Assembly: GCA_036346395.1 (NCBI GenBank)
Contig: CM070599.1
Span: 32,045,232 to 32,109,231 of the forward strand
DNA: 64,000 nucleotides
From: Hsuehochloa calcarea
Lineage: Eukaryota > Streptophyta > Magnoliopsida > Poales > Poaceae
Reading direction: 5' to 3'
Positions 12,204 through 21,833 of this stretch are shown piece by piece. Under the pieces are notes generated by a model. It ran no database searches, was not told the origin of the DNA, and saw only the letters and a program-made list of their open reading frames with translations. The translations under genes were made by a program, and so were the position numbers. The first letter of the stretch is position 1, and each line of letters opens with the position of its first letter.

Positions 12204-13575
12204 GTCTAATTGTTCTCAGGCGTTCAAATTTCATGAGCCGCAAACTATGGATATTGCCGATCTCATCATCAGGGGAAAATTCTGTCTCGGAAGGCTCCTT
12301 CTCCATCTTCAATTCTTGGACCATTTCCCACATTTCTTGCACAACATGCAATTGTACTGTAGGCCCACATCGGTGCTCCCGATTCCACTTCTCCCCACAA
12401 GTGTGACACAGCCCCTTCGCGCGTCGATAAGCTCTGAGAGCCGAAATTTTGTCTTCGGGTCCCCCCCGATCTGTAACCATCACCCCTCTTCGGTCATCAG
12501 GTCGGTTTCCAAAGTTCCCCGGAGGCCTTCCTGGTGGTGCTGGTATCGGCACTGCCATCCGCGAATAAGATCGTCCACCCGTCGAGAAATCAGTTCGACG
12601 TGACTCCCTCCGCATGGTGTCCAGCACTTCTTCCTGCAGGCAGGCTAACGATACCGCTGTATCCAAATTCTTCGGTTGGTGAAGAACAACTGCCGCTCGG
12701 ATTTCACTCCTCAGTCCATCAGTGAATTGGGTCACGAAGAACATAGGGTCCCATGTATGGTGAGCTATTAGATGATGCATGGATTCATTAAATTTCTCTG
12801 TAAATTCTGCGACCGTTCCATTCTGCTTCAGGCGGTTTAAAAGACGTAGCTGCTGCTGAAATTCTTCCTTGCCAAAACGCTGGCAAACAACCTCTGCAAA
12901 CTCTCCCCAATTAGAGCATTCAGTATGTGCTTGAGTCGCATGCAACCATAACACTGCACTGCCCACAAAATGCATTGCAGCAACTCCTATCCACAGTTCC
13001 GGTCGCGTAGCACAAACTCGAAAATACACCTCACATCTCAACTTCCAAGCCTTCGGATTGTCTCCATCAAATTTGGGGAAATCCAATTTTGGAGGCGCCG
13101 GGTGGTAATGATGGCTTCCCTGAAACCGATTGCCCGTGTTTCCGTCCTCGATTGGTGGCATGGGTAAAGGATACAATCCGTTCATACTGTTACCTGAGTT
13201 AAACTCCATGGTGCTACCTTCCTTGATCCTTACTCGATGCTGGATGGAATCTTCGACTCCGCTGAGCCGACGCCCCAGATCATCTTCCTCCTTTATTTCC
13301 TTGGGTCTCAGGTGTTCCGGAAACGGCAACAACGGTGGCAATACCGCTGCGTGTCGCGCTGGGGCTGCCTCTCGCACCATTGCTTTGACTTGCTGCCGCA
13401 ACTCTCCCACATCGTTCCTCAATTCATCCACACAGGCCGTCATAACTGGTCTCCAATCCTTGAGTTCCGATACCACCGGTTTAATTTCCGCCATCGACTC
13501 AACCAGGGTCTGCATAGTCGCACTTTGCGCCTGGATTGCTCTGGTAAGTGCGGCGAGTTCTTGTTCCATGGCCAT
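12166..13575 (-). CDS. Gag of the Reina-type chromovirus, apparently intact
   Basis: 469 codons on the minus strand, the longest continuous frame of this element. The N-terminal ~110 residues are coiled-coil-like (EQELAALTRAIQAQ onward). The central capsid region carries LDFPKFDGDNPKAW, then RQRFGKEEF-type and LNRLKQNGTVAEFTEKF blocks typical of plant gypsy Gag. A zinc-knuckle-like motif lies near residue 400 (CHTCGEKWNREHRC). The ATG at 13575 is the first after the primer site and follows it by 66 bp, the usual arrangement. Gag would package the element RNA. It overlaps the protease frame at its 3' end. Confidence 0.88.
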   Translation of the reverse strand: MAMEQELAALTRAIQAQSATMQTLVESMAEIKPVVSELKDWRPVMTACVDELRNDVGELRQQVKAMVREAAPARHAAVLPPLLPFPEHLRPKEIKEEDDLGRRLSGVEDSIQHRVRIKEGSTMEFNSGNSMNGLYPLPMPPIEDGNTGNRFQGSHHYHPAPPKLDFPKFDGDNPKAWKLRCEVYFRVCATRPELWIGVAAMHFVGSAVLWLHATQAHTECSNWGEFAEVVCQRFGKEEFQQQLRLLNRLKQNGTVAEFTEKFNESMHHLIAHHTWDPMFFVTQFTDGLRSEIRAAVVLHQPKNLDTAVSLACLQEEVLDTMRRESRRTDFSTGGRSYSRMAVPIPAPPGRPPGNFGNRPDDRRGVMVTDRGGPEDKISALRAYRRAKGLCHTCGEKWNREHRCGPTVQLHVVQEMWEMVQELKMEKEPSETEFSPDDEIGNIHSLRLMKFERLRTIRLVHPWNGCYHSY

Positions 13576-13641
13576 CGCCTTGCCTTGAGCTCGCGTTTGA
13601 TACCGAGGCCTCTCCAGATTGATACGGCTCCAAGATCGGGG

Positions 13642-13653
13642 GCTCTGATACCA
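13642..13653 (-). other. Primer binding site (tRNA-iMet type), Reina element
   Basis: On the minus strand this reads TGGTATCAGAGC, complementary to the 3' end of plant initiator methionine tRNA. It lies two bases inside the 5' LTR and fixes the element's orientation. Confidence 0.9.
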
Positions 13654-13655
13654 GA

Positions 13656-13982
13656 TGTTATGGTCCGATCTATATAGTATTCACAGCAGCACCAAGGTAT
13701 AATCTGAAGAGAAGAGGAACTGGAAGTAGGGGAAGATAGGGGATAAAGGAGAACGAGGAAAGTAGAGAGGGGTTCAGGTCATGTCTTTACAATCGATGCC
13801 TTCAAAGGAAAAGCTCGGCTACTATTTATAATCCAGCAAACTGCATCCAGCGCCAAGAGGACTTCTCAGTCGGCCCAACTCAAGCGGCCCATTCAATAGT
13901 TGGATAGCGATTGTTAGGTTTACTTCTCCTCTGCCCTATCCTTCTACCACCAGTGGTATCCACAATAACAGGGACTGTGACA
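13656..13982 (-). repeat. 5' LTR of the Reina-type element
   Basis: 327 bp, TG...CA, matching the left copy with about seven substitutions. It drives transcription leftward into gag. It is followed directly by the right-hand target duplication GAATC (13983-13987). Confidence 0.93.
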
Positions 13983-14302
13983 GAATCCGACTCGGCCGGC
14001 AATCCGAGATGGGTCGACCATATAACCGGGGGCGGGGACGCGTCTCCAAGCCACACTTCTCGCATCCATCAAGCACAATAGTCTGTTCATACATCCAACT
14101 CCACGCACGCAGGACGAATCCGACTCGTATTCGGCGGACAGAAATCCGACACGAATCCGACTCGTATTCGACGGACCGCAAATCCCAGACGGCCTCGACC
14201 ATATAACCGGTGGCGCGTCTCCAAGTCACACACCCTTTCTTGCATCCATCAAGCACAAGAGTCCGTTCATACATCCAATTCCACGCACGCAGGACTAGCC
14301 AG
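13983..14302 (+). promoter_or_regulatory. Tandemly duplicated promoter-like region with two TATA boxes
   Basis: Two imperfect direct copies lie upstream of the ORF at 14303, offset by about 180 bp: roughly 14016-14113 and 14197-14295. Each begins CGACCATATAACCGG and runs through a shared GCATCCATCAAGCACAA and CCACGCACGCAGGAC. The TATAA cores are at 14021-14025 and 14202-14206. The second lies about 100 bp before the ATG, which would give a short leader of around 70 nt. A CGAATCCGACTCG motif recurs near 13983, 14114 and 14153, and the Reina element inserted within one such motif. The promoter role is inferred from position and the TATA boxes. Confidence 0.5.
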
Positions 14303-14788
14303 ATGGCGTGGGAGGAGGCGCTGCAGACGGTGGCGAAGTTGGAGCAGATTGCCGCCGCAGAGGCCGAGATCATGCGATTCGTTGTCGCCAAAACGGAGGC
14401 GGACCTCGCGGCGGGGGAGGTGGTGCCCACGCCGGACTTCGCCGCCGTGGCCGCGCTCGCCGAGGGGACAGCCCTCGCGCTGCTCGACAGAAGGACGGCG
14501 TCGGTGGAATACGTCGAGCAGACGGCTGCGTCGTTTGTGCGGAGGCCAGGTGCCGAACCGCTGGTGGAGGCGCTCCACAGGCACGCCGCGACCGTCGCGG
14601 CGCTGAGGATGCGCGCGCAGGAGTTCGCCGCTTTCATGCGCCGCATGGCATTACTGCCCGTCGTCGAGGACCTCCAGGCCGGCTCGGAGTTAGGACCAAG
14701 TGAAGACTTCACGACGGGCATCAGAGGATGCGGGCGGAGGCTAAGGAGGCGCAACAGTAGATACTTCGGTCCAGAGTGGAGCACCTGA
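14303..14788 (+). CDS. Small alanine-rich protein of unknown function (likely host gene)
   Basis: 161 residues, uninterrupted, GC-rich with strong third-position GC, as in many grass genes. I chose the ATG at 14303 because the frame upstream (open from 14210) lies in the duplicated promoter-like repeat and encodes no sensible protein. The product is alanine-, glutamate- and arginine-rich and should be largely helical (EEALQTVAKLEQIAAAEAEI at the start, then ASVEYVEQTAASFVRR). There is no signal peptide, membrane segment or known motif. The last ~35 residues turn basic (GCGRRLRRRNSRYFG) and may reflect a late frameshift, since another frame contains a short MRAEAKEAQQ end. Function unknown; a lineage-specific gene or a gene fragment are both possible. 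Confidence 0.5.
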   Translation: MAWEEALQTVAKLEQIAAAEAEIMRFVVAKTEADLAAGEVVPTPDFAAVAALAEGTALALLDRRTASVEYVEQTAASFVRRPGAEPLVEALHRHAATVAALRMRAQEFAAFMRRMALLPVVEDLQAGSELGPSEDFTTGIRGCGRRLRRRNSRYFGPEWST

Positions 14789-15479
14789 TCTCGAGCCCGA
14801 CGGCAAACGCAGAGACGAATGCTTCCGACCGCATCATCGGCTTTGTTAGTAATATATGTGCATACCGTAAATTTAGATTTTAAGTGGAGTTTGTTTACGC
14901 AGTTCTACAGTATTTAGACAGTATTCATTACAGATTGTAGAGTTTATGTGGTATCTTTCAGGATACGTAGAATTTTTTCTGGATACGAATAGTCGTTTGC
15001 TCTCAATAAAAATACACCACTGTAATCAGATTTTGTGAACAAGAGCAATACAGAATAAGAAGAAAATAAGAAAAATCACTGTTGTTCTGACGTGCAGATT
15101 TTTGAGGCATGCATTGCTTTTATATTCTTAATCCTCCACATTACCCGTGTAAATAAGCGGATTTCAAAAACATTTTATTTCATGCAGAAGGTGGCTATTA
15201 CTTGTTACTACAGGTTTATCATTATTTGTTATTGTCTCATAAGTGAGCAGTTAGGCATTACCAAAAATCAGCATGTACGGGGCGGTTCACAGTATTAACA
15301 GTAGATCTTACACAACAAACATACTAGTACTAGTACAAACATCTTAATCAAATGGTTGAACACTGAACTGAGTAGACACTGACTGGTACTAGATTTGTCC
15401 AAGTGAATTTGTGAGGCCAAAAGTATGCAAGAATCAACTAGATATTTGCACAGCGCGCTTGAGCTCCAAACCAGAGGTG
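14789..15479. other. AT-rich spacer, no gene seen
   Basis: This follows the small ORF and may include its 3' untranslated region. It holds runs such as TTTTTTC and AATAAAAATA near 15000-15010 that could serve as a polyadenylation region. No ORF with recognisable content was found. Confidence 0.35.
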
Positions 15480-16680
15480 CCTGATTTTTTTTAGATGAGG
15501 GAAGAAAAACACTCTTCCAGCTTCTGTATCGAGGATACACACAGCCCAAAATTTATTACATATATTAACTGTAGTATTCTTAACAAGGCGAAGCAATCGC
15601 CCCATTAACCATAATGAAGCAGCAAAACAAACGCCGCCAAAAAAAAACCAACACCAAAACAAAAGCCGTAAAATTTGTAAACAACCTTATGAAAATAAAC
15701 AAAAACATAGAAGTGCTTCAAACATCTCGAAGCCTATGAAATAGCTTCCACCCATGCTTGTTGAAGATCTCCCTTGTAATGATCTCCAATGCTTTGCTCC
15801 CAGCTACCAAGGCATCTCTCCTTCCTTGGCATTGCAAAGCTAACCAAGAGTGGATCCAATGGATACATCTGAATATAACCTGCAGAGGATGGTCAATAAC
15901 TTTCTTGTCGAAAATGACATCATTATGACATAACCAGATAGACCAGCAAAGTGCAGCCGCCCCCACCAAAATATTTCTGCTTTTTAAATCTGACATAAGA
16001 CCTACTAACCAGTTCGCAAAGATATTTCGAACAGATTAGGTGTATTAGGATTGAAAGCAATTTGAACTATGCGCCAAACAAAATCGGCAAAGCGAAAATC
16101 AAAAAACAAATGTTGTATAGTCTCCTTGTGATCACAAAAACAACAACTAGTGTCACCTCTCCAGTTACTTTTTAATAACTTGTCCTTAGTCAAAGTAACT
16201 CATCTACAAAGGTACCACAAGAAAATTTTTATCTTAAGGGGTACTTTAACTTTTCATTAATTTTAACTTTGAAAACTACAATTGGTGTCACCCAAAACAG
16301 CATACATAGATTTGACTGAAAATTATCCATTCCTATGCAAATTCCATCGAACCGTATCCTTATCCAAGGTAAGATGAGCAGTGGCTATTTTCACCACAAG
16401 ATTATTGAAAGCAAGCAAATTTGGGCCAATAATCGCTCTCTTAAAATTCAAATTTAAAGGCACAGTCCCTAAAACATCTGCAACCAAAGCATGTTTATTC
16501 CAGACTACCTCAAACAAAGTTGGATAATGTTTAGAAAGAGGCCGATGTCCAACCCAAATGTCCTTTCAAAATCTGATTTCATTCCCGTTCCCAAGATTAA
16601 AAGAACAATACTGAATAAAATCTTGCTTTACCTTCATCAATCCCTTCCAAAAATGGGAATGCCCAGGTGACGAGGATTAA
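15480..16680 (-). pseudogene. LINE (non-LTR retrotransposon) ORF2 3' fragment with zf-RVT domain
   Basis: On the minus strand, from 16680 to about 15700, broken frames encode the C-terminal region of a plant LINE ORF2. First comes a block upstream of the zinc domain (RAIIGPNLLAFNNLVVKIATAHLTL, 16517-16323). Next is the zf-RVT zinc-binding domain (16193-16005) with DTSCCFCDHKETIQHLFFDF. The C-terminal helical tail (15996-15718) includes ALCWSIWLCHNDVIF. Stops and frameshifts separate the parts and the RT domain is missing, so this is a 5'-truncated dead copy. The 3' limit is uncertain; a degenerate tail with T-rich minus-strand sequence extends to about 15440. Confidence 0.75.
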
Positions 16681-16757
16681 AACCTCTATGTATTATTTTA
16701 ATACATAAGAAAAGACTATATGTCTTCATGGTCGTAACCCCTAAAACTAATAACCTC
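16681..16757. other. Short spacer between LINE fragment and Tat-type LTR
   Basis: AT-rich sequence with TATGTATTATTTTAATACATA, a short imperfect palindrome. No gene is present. Confidence 0.3.
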
Positions 16758-17388
16758 ATTGGTTGTAAGGATTCCAGATGTTACATAATAAATACCCTAG
16801 TCGGACGAGATCCCGATCCTAGTACCCGACCAGTCCACTGCTCGTAAGACTATGAACTGGTATCTAGATCTAAATCCAGATATATCCTTTACCGTGTGAT
16901 GAATGGAACACATGCTGTATATTCCATACCACGCGACGTTACATAATTCCAAGACATTGGACTACGGTTATATGTCTTACCAATATATAATCGCACAACA
17001 GTTGATACCTTGTCAACTGACACCTATCTCCGTCCAGACACGTCGCTCCCCAACAGGCGTCTCTCCAAGGGATAACCGCCAATGCTTCATCAATTACTTA
17101 AGAAGGACCGCAGAAGGAGAAAAGGGGACAGATATAGACGGACAAGGGAGACAGAGTTCGATCGATTGGAAGGCCTTTCAGAAGATCACCAGTTGATTAG
17201 ATTAGAACACCATAGCAAGCATTACGCTCCAGTGTTATCAGGATTAGCCTTTAGTCCTGATTACAAGCATTCCTTGTAATAGCTTGTTCATAGCAATAAA
17301 GAGCGACCCCATCCCCTTCCACGAGATACACTACATTTTCCTCTGTTTTTTTTTATATATTTGTAAGATCGGTGATTTGATCGCGACA
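16758..17388 (+). repeat. 5' LTR of a Tat-type Ty3/gypsy element (RIRE2/Dasheng-like)
   Basis: The right end is firm: the sequence ends GCGACA at 17388, two bases before a TGGCGCCGTC-type primer site. The left end is uncertain; TGTAAGG at 16758 and TGTTACA at 16779 are both candidates. No matching second LTR was found in the window, so the element is incomplete. The family assignment rests on the primer site and the Gag motifs downstream. Confidence 0.6.
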
Positions 17389-17390
17389 GC

Positions 17391-17407
17391 TGGCGCCGTC
17401 CGTGGGG
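17391..17407 (+). other. Primer binding site, TGGCGCCGTC type
   Basis: Reads TGGCGCCGTCCGTGGGG. This type of primer site is typical of RIRE2/Dasheng-like and other Tat-lineage gypsy elements in grasses and differs from the tRNA-iMet site used by the other elements here. Confidence 0.8.
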
Positions 17408-17484
17408 TAGAAGAAGCAATTTTTCTAAAGCAGTTCTTCGCTCGCCAAAATCCTCGCCCATCCTTCATAATCGTTTATGCGAAT

Positions 17485-18782
17485 ATGGCAGGAACTTGGG
17501 ATGAGGAGAACTGGTTCGATTTGGATGACTACTCCAACCTTGACATGGAAGCCTACATTCAAGCCTTGTAAGAGAATGGAATGTCATCATCTTTCTCCTC
17601 TGCCGATTCGCATGTCGCTGGCGACAGTGATGTCGAACGGATGGATGAGGATGCACCACTACGACGAGTGGTGCTTCCCGAGGGACAGGTCACTCCGACC
17701 AGTTCAGAGTGTCCAATGATCTCTCCAAGCCCGGTCCTTCCGACCGGCGAAAAAGGTGATGAAATCTCAGCCTTACAATCCGAGAATCAATACTCTCGAT
17801 ACGATCATGGCTGATAGGTACTCACCAACGGCTTTTGGAAATTCTAGGAGCCAACCGACATCTGGTAACGATGTCGATGAAACCATCACCGGTTATGGGC
17901 CGAGTGGGAACAATAAGACTCATCATACGATCGGCAATCCGCCGGGTCAGGCTGAGTCCGCCACGAAGACCTCAGGAGGTGCTTATCTCTGATCGGTCTC
18001 CATCGTGGAAGTTTCTGGTAGAAGCACTGAAAAGCTCTCAACTGGTTACAGTGAAAGCTCTCTAGAGGATCGCTGTTGGAAACAGGAGGTCAATACGATC
18101 GGAAATACTGATCGTAATGTCGTGTACAGTCCTGCGCACACTGCCTCGCCACCACATATTGATAGAGATGACACGGGCAATCAAGCACTAATTACCAGAG
18201 GCAACAAAACTGATGCACGTCCATCAATTAATTCGCCTGGTTCCGCCCCACCAAGTATGATGGGTCGAATGGGATCAGTGCCAGGTCAGGGGAAGGTTCA
18301 TATCTTAGAATGCCTACAACAACGACGGATCCTCTGAGACCTTCAGTTACGGTACAGAACCTACAGCGTATTCAGAATATTTTAAATTGCACTGACCCTG
18401 CTCTAATAGGAGTTCCAGGTTTTGTCCAGTTGGTAGGACAGGTATCAGAAATCCTTCAACAAACCGTGCAACGGACGGAAGCATACGGGGAACAAAGGAC
18501 ATCACAAAGTCAAATTATGACTTCGTCCCAACGTTCCTCCCTAAGTAGAAGGCAGCATGGTCATGTTGGAAATCGATCGATACCGAGACCTCCTCGACGA
18601 TTCCGACCAACGAGTCATGAAGGAAGGTTGTTCCAAAGAGCCGCTGGTGGTGATGAAAATATGATGGCTAACTACTTACCTACGGTACTTAAGGGATCCG
18701 CCCGGTCTTGGTTGCTCAACCAACCGGTTGGATCAATCTACACTTGGGAACAACTCTGTGATCTTCTGATTGTGAACTTCTA
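17485..18782 (+). pseudogene. Truncated Gag of a Tat-type gypsy element
   Basis: The ATG at 17485 lies shortly after the primer site and starts an acidic N-terminus (GTWDEENWFDLDDYSNLDME). There is an in-frame stop at 17569, the same frame resumes, and it stops again at 17812. The frame is lost between about 17815 and 18300. It resumes at 18310 with LTDPALIGVPGF-like and LPTVLKGSARSWLLNQP followed by WEQLCDLLIVNFY, the characteristic Tat-lineage capsid segment. It is cut at 18782, inside the conserved capsid block, by a gypsy LTR starting TGAGGACC. The rest of gag and all of pol are absent. Confidence 0.75.
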
Positions 18783-21700
18783 TGAGGACCCCCGGGTTAT
18801 TTTCGTAAGACCGAGGTTTACCTGGTCTTAAGGAAATAATTCTGGGCCTCAAGTAAATAAATTCCACCTTAACTCCATCCAAGTGAGGAGCCTGACCGAA
18901 ACTAGAGCCCCGGTGATCATGCGCGCTGCTCCTCTACAAGCACTACATGATTATCGGTTCTCCAAACGGTCAACGCTAATGCTTAGACAAGTTAAAGTGG
19001 GATTCATACCAGCGAGTATGAGGCCGTGTTGGCTCCCAGGATCAGCGACCAACACGCTCATACTCTCATCCAACGTTCATCACATCCATACAACATCATA
19101 CATTAACAATCCAAAAGACATACACATAATAGTTAAGTCTACAACTATTACATAACGGCCGACCAGCCAAATTCAAATGAGAGTGTTAAAGAACAGCGGA
19201 AGCAAGATAAATAAACCAAAAGTCCATCATGGTATGCCCATAACCCATGGCAACCGACTGGGGTTAAATGATAGCACTACTCGTCAGTGCCGCCTAAATC
19301 GGCATTGCCGAGCTTATCGGGCTCAAAATCGTCCTCACCAGAAAAGAAAAAAAATAAAAAGTCCAGCCAACATCTGGCTGAGTACAAGTGCACTCGCAAG
19401 TCTTACACAAAGAAAAGTAGTTATGCATATTGGGCAATCAAGGGATAGCATTAGTGGTTCTAGTTTTGCAGAAAACACAACATCTTACATTCATAGACCA
19501 TCTAGTTTTCAAAGCCAAGTGCAAATCATTTTTTCAAACGAAAGTTTCACAAGACATAGATAATGTAATAAATCAAACAATACCAAAGTGGTTGTCCACT
19601 TTGATAAACTAAAGCACACGAACATCACATTCGTGTTGTAACCAATTTATAACCATGTCAACTTTTAACTTTTGAGACTAACGATGAAGCATAATTAAAC
19701 CAAGTGTTGTCCATAACCGTGGACACGGCTATTCGAATAGATTATCTCTGCAGAGGTGTACTACTTTACCCACATGACCCGACTAGCCTGTAAGCCTCCG
19801 GATGCCTCCGGGAAATAGCACACTTCCTTAGGTATGCCGGCCGGGGAGAATCGAGATACAATCATTTTTAGCAAGAAAATTCCTATTGAGTTAGACCACC
19901 CATGTGAGATGAATCTCAACTTAGACATGAGCATGTAGCACACGCTAAGTGGGCACACATGTTGTGCTGGAGGGGTCAGTGTGAGGTAGTTAGTATGTTA
20001 TTTTTCCTCAACATAAATAATCGTGCTCATTAAGCACAGTATATATCACACTGGGTTTCTAAGGAACATAGGATTTCACGGTCTCTATGTCCTCACACCA
20101 CCTGCGGTCCAACCCAATAAAACCTTCCCCTTAGTTAACCATACGGTACCCATATCCCGCATGTGATAGTACGCTCGGTACTTGGAGTGTAACGTCTGTG
20201 GCTCGGTCCTTAATGGTCCAGACAAGACAACCACAAACCCGAGTCTCGTGCATAACAGCACCCACACTACAACCACTTGTCCGACCCCAAAAACCATTTA
20301 ACATAACCAAAGTTTAAATCAATAACCAGAAGTAACAATCTATACAAAAAGAAAGGTAAGAGTTGTTATGTGTTTCCCACAATTGATGAGCTAGTCCCGT
20401 CAATTGACCTACTGCGTTATCTAGACCCGCAATGGCTAAGCATACAACACACAACAAACATATCATCACAACATCTATCTTAAGAATATGTGTATGGGAA
20501 AATATCAGGGACAACCAGCAAGTATAGGATATAACTAATCTACTCACAGCATAACGGTATACCGAAAATAGCATGCAAGCAATATCATTGCATTTCAAAC
20601 AATAGTGTAATAAAACTGGGACCAATATGATGCAAAAGAAAGTTCAAATGATGCTTGCCTTACTGGAAGAGTAGTTGTTCACTCTCGGTGGCGTACGAAT
20701 CTACGTTGATTTCGTCGGTATCTAAAGAACGAAAATATCGATAAACATCGAGAAATAACCTAAAAATCAAAACATTCCAAAATACATGATTTTTATACAT
20801 TAGATAGTTTATTCTTTAAGATGAATTTAGGTACAAGAATTATTCCATTTAGATTTTGTAGGTGAAAGTTATGGTCGTTTGAAGTTTGTATGTCCCGAAA
20901 ATGCATTTTATCCAATTTAAAGTTTTGACCAAAATTTGTAGAATAGTGGGGAGGTAATTGATTTCATAGATAAATTGGGCATATTATTGTGAGTCCACTG
21001 CAAATTGGTTCATCTCATTTGGAGTTTCCATGCAAAAGTTATGAATTTTCAAAGTTATAGCCATTTTTCTATTGTAAAGATAACCAATTAAATGCTCATT
21101 TTTCAAATCTAACTTTTATGATACTGATATGAATGTGCAACCAATTTTGAAATAAAGGTCATCAAAAATAAAAATTACCAGCACTGGTTTCATCCTATTT
21201 GGGGTTAAAATGAATTTGTTATGCAATTTTGAAGTTAAGCATATTTTTCAATTCATAAATAATTACATTCGGATTTTCTTTATTTGCTTAATACTTTTCT
21301 CACCGAGGCTTCACCTAGCCATAGCCACTGATCAGTGGGGCCAAGCACAGTGCCATTTTTTTTTATTTACCACCGGGATTTGAAATTCCCGGCCTGACAA
21401 TGGGGCCCACCTGTCAGTGACAGGGTCCACCGCACAGTGCGTGGGCCGCGAGTCCACAGCCGGCTCACAGCACAGTGAACATGCATTTAAGTGGCCAGGC
21501 CCATCTGTCCATCTCTGTTTAATCCATCCGATTTCTGTGCATGGGCCCACATGTAATAGACACATTAACCCTAAAGCTCAGTCACCAACAACAGTAACTA
21601 CTGATTAGCGCTTAAGTGCTGGGTTAGCGCCTATTGACGGAACTACAGTGCTGGACGGCGTCCGACAACGCTGTCGTGTGCTTGCCCGGCGGCCCGGCGG

Positions 21701-21833
21701 CGCTACGCTCCACAGCGAGGCCGGCCAAGGGCTGCTACAGCTGCGCAATAGCTCTGCGCGTCTTTGGGTGGTGGTGGCGACGCACGAGGCGGCCTGTGCC
21801 GGTGGCTCGTCGGAGAGGAGCGGCGGTGTACTG
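18783..21833 (-). repeat. Gypsy LTR copy C (minus-sense), interrupting a Tat gag
   Basis: Begins TGAGGACCCCCGGG at 18783. It matches copy B (28112-28475 plus 39134-39391) closely for about 600 bp and the related LTRs A, D and F more loosely, including the block around TATTCGAATAG near 19730. This identifies it as a long LTR whose sense direction is leftward. It contains the unoccupied version (near 19141) of the site into which a Sirevirus inserted in copy B. The 21400-21833 part is GC-rich with GGGGCCCAC words and is taken as LTR sequence, not a gene. Its original right end is lost where LTR A begins. Confidence 0.6.

Larger units (their letters stand above)
8711..13982 (-). mobile_element. 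Complete Reina-type Ty3/gypsy chromovirus, minus strand
   Basis: A structurally complete LTR retrotransposon of 5272 bp. Both LTRs are 327 bp, start TG and end CA on this strand, and are flanked by the 5-bp duplication GAATC (8706-8710 and 13983-13987). Reading right to left: LTR, tRNA-iMet-type primer site, gag, protease, RT, RNase H, integrase, chromodomain, polypurine tract, LTR. Short LTRs, about 5.3 kb length and a C-terminal chromodomain point to the Reina clade, which is my inference. By eye the LTRs differ at about 7 positions (~2%), suggesting insertion within roughly the last million years at the usual grass rate. The coding region carries several stops and frameshifts, so it is not autonomous. 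Confidence 0.9.

Noticed and set aside
12154..13677. Plus-strand ORFs opposite the Reina gag
   Set aside because: They are antisense shadows of the gag frame, which has clear Gag motifs.
14308..14703. Alternative frames of 85-131 codons overlapping the small gene
   Set aside because: Gly/Arg-rich shadows of the 14303-14788 frame, typical of high third-position GC.
15438..15662. Hydrophobic Trp/Phe-rich minus-strand ORF that could be read as a membrane protein
   Set aside because: It lies in the 3' tail of the LINE fragment, where T- and G-rich DNA gives Phe/Trp/Cys-rich frames.
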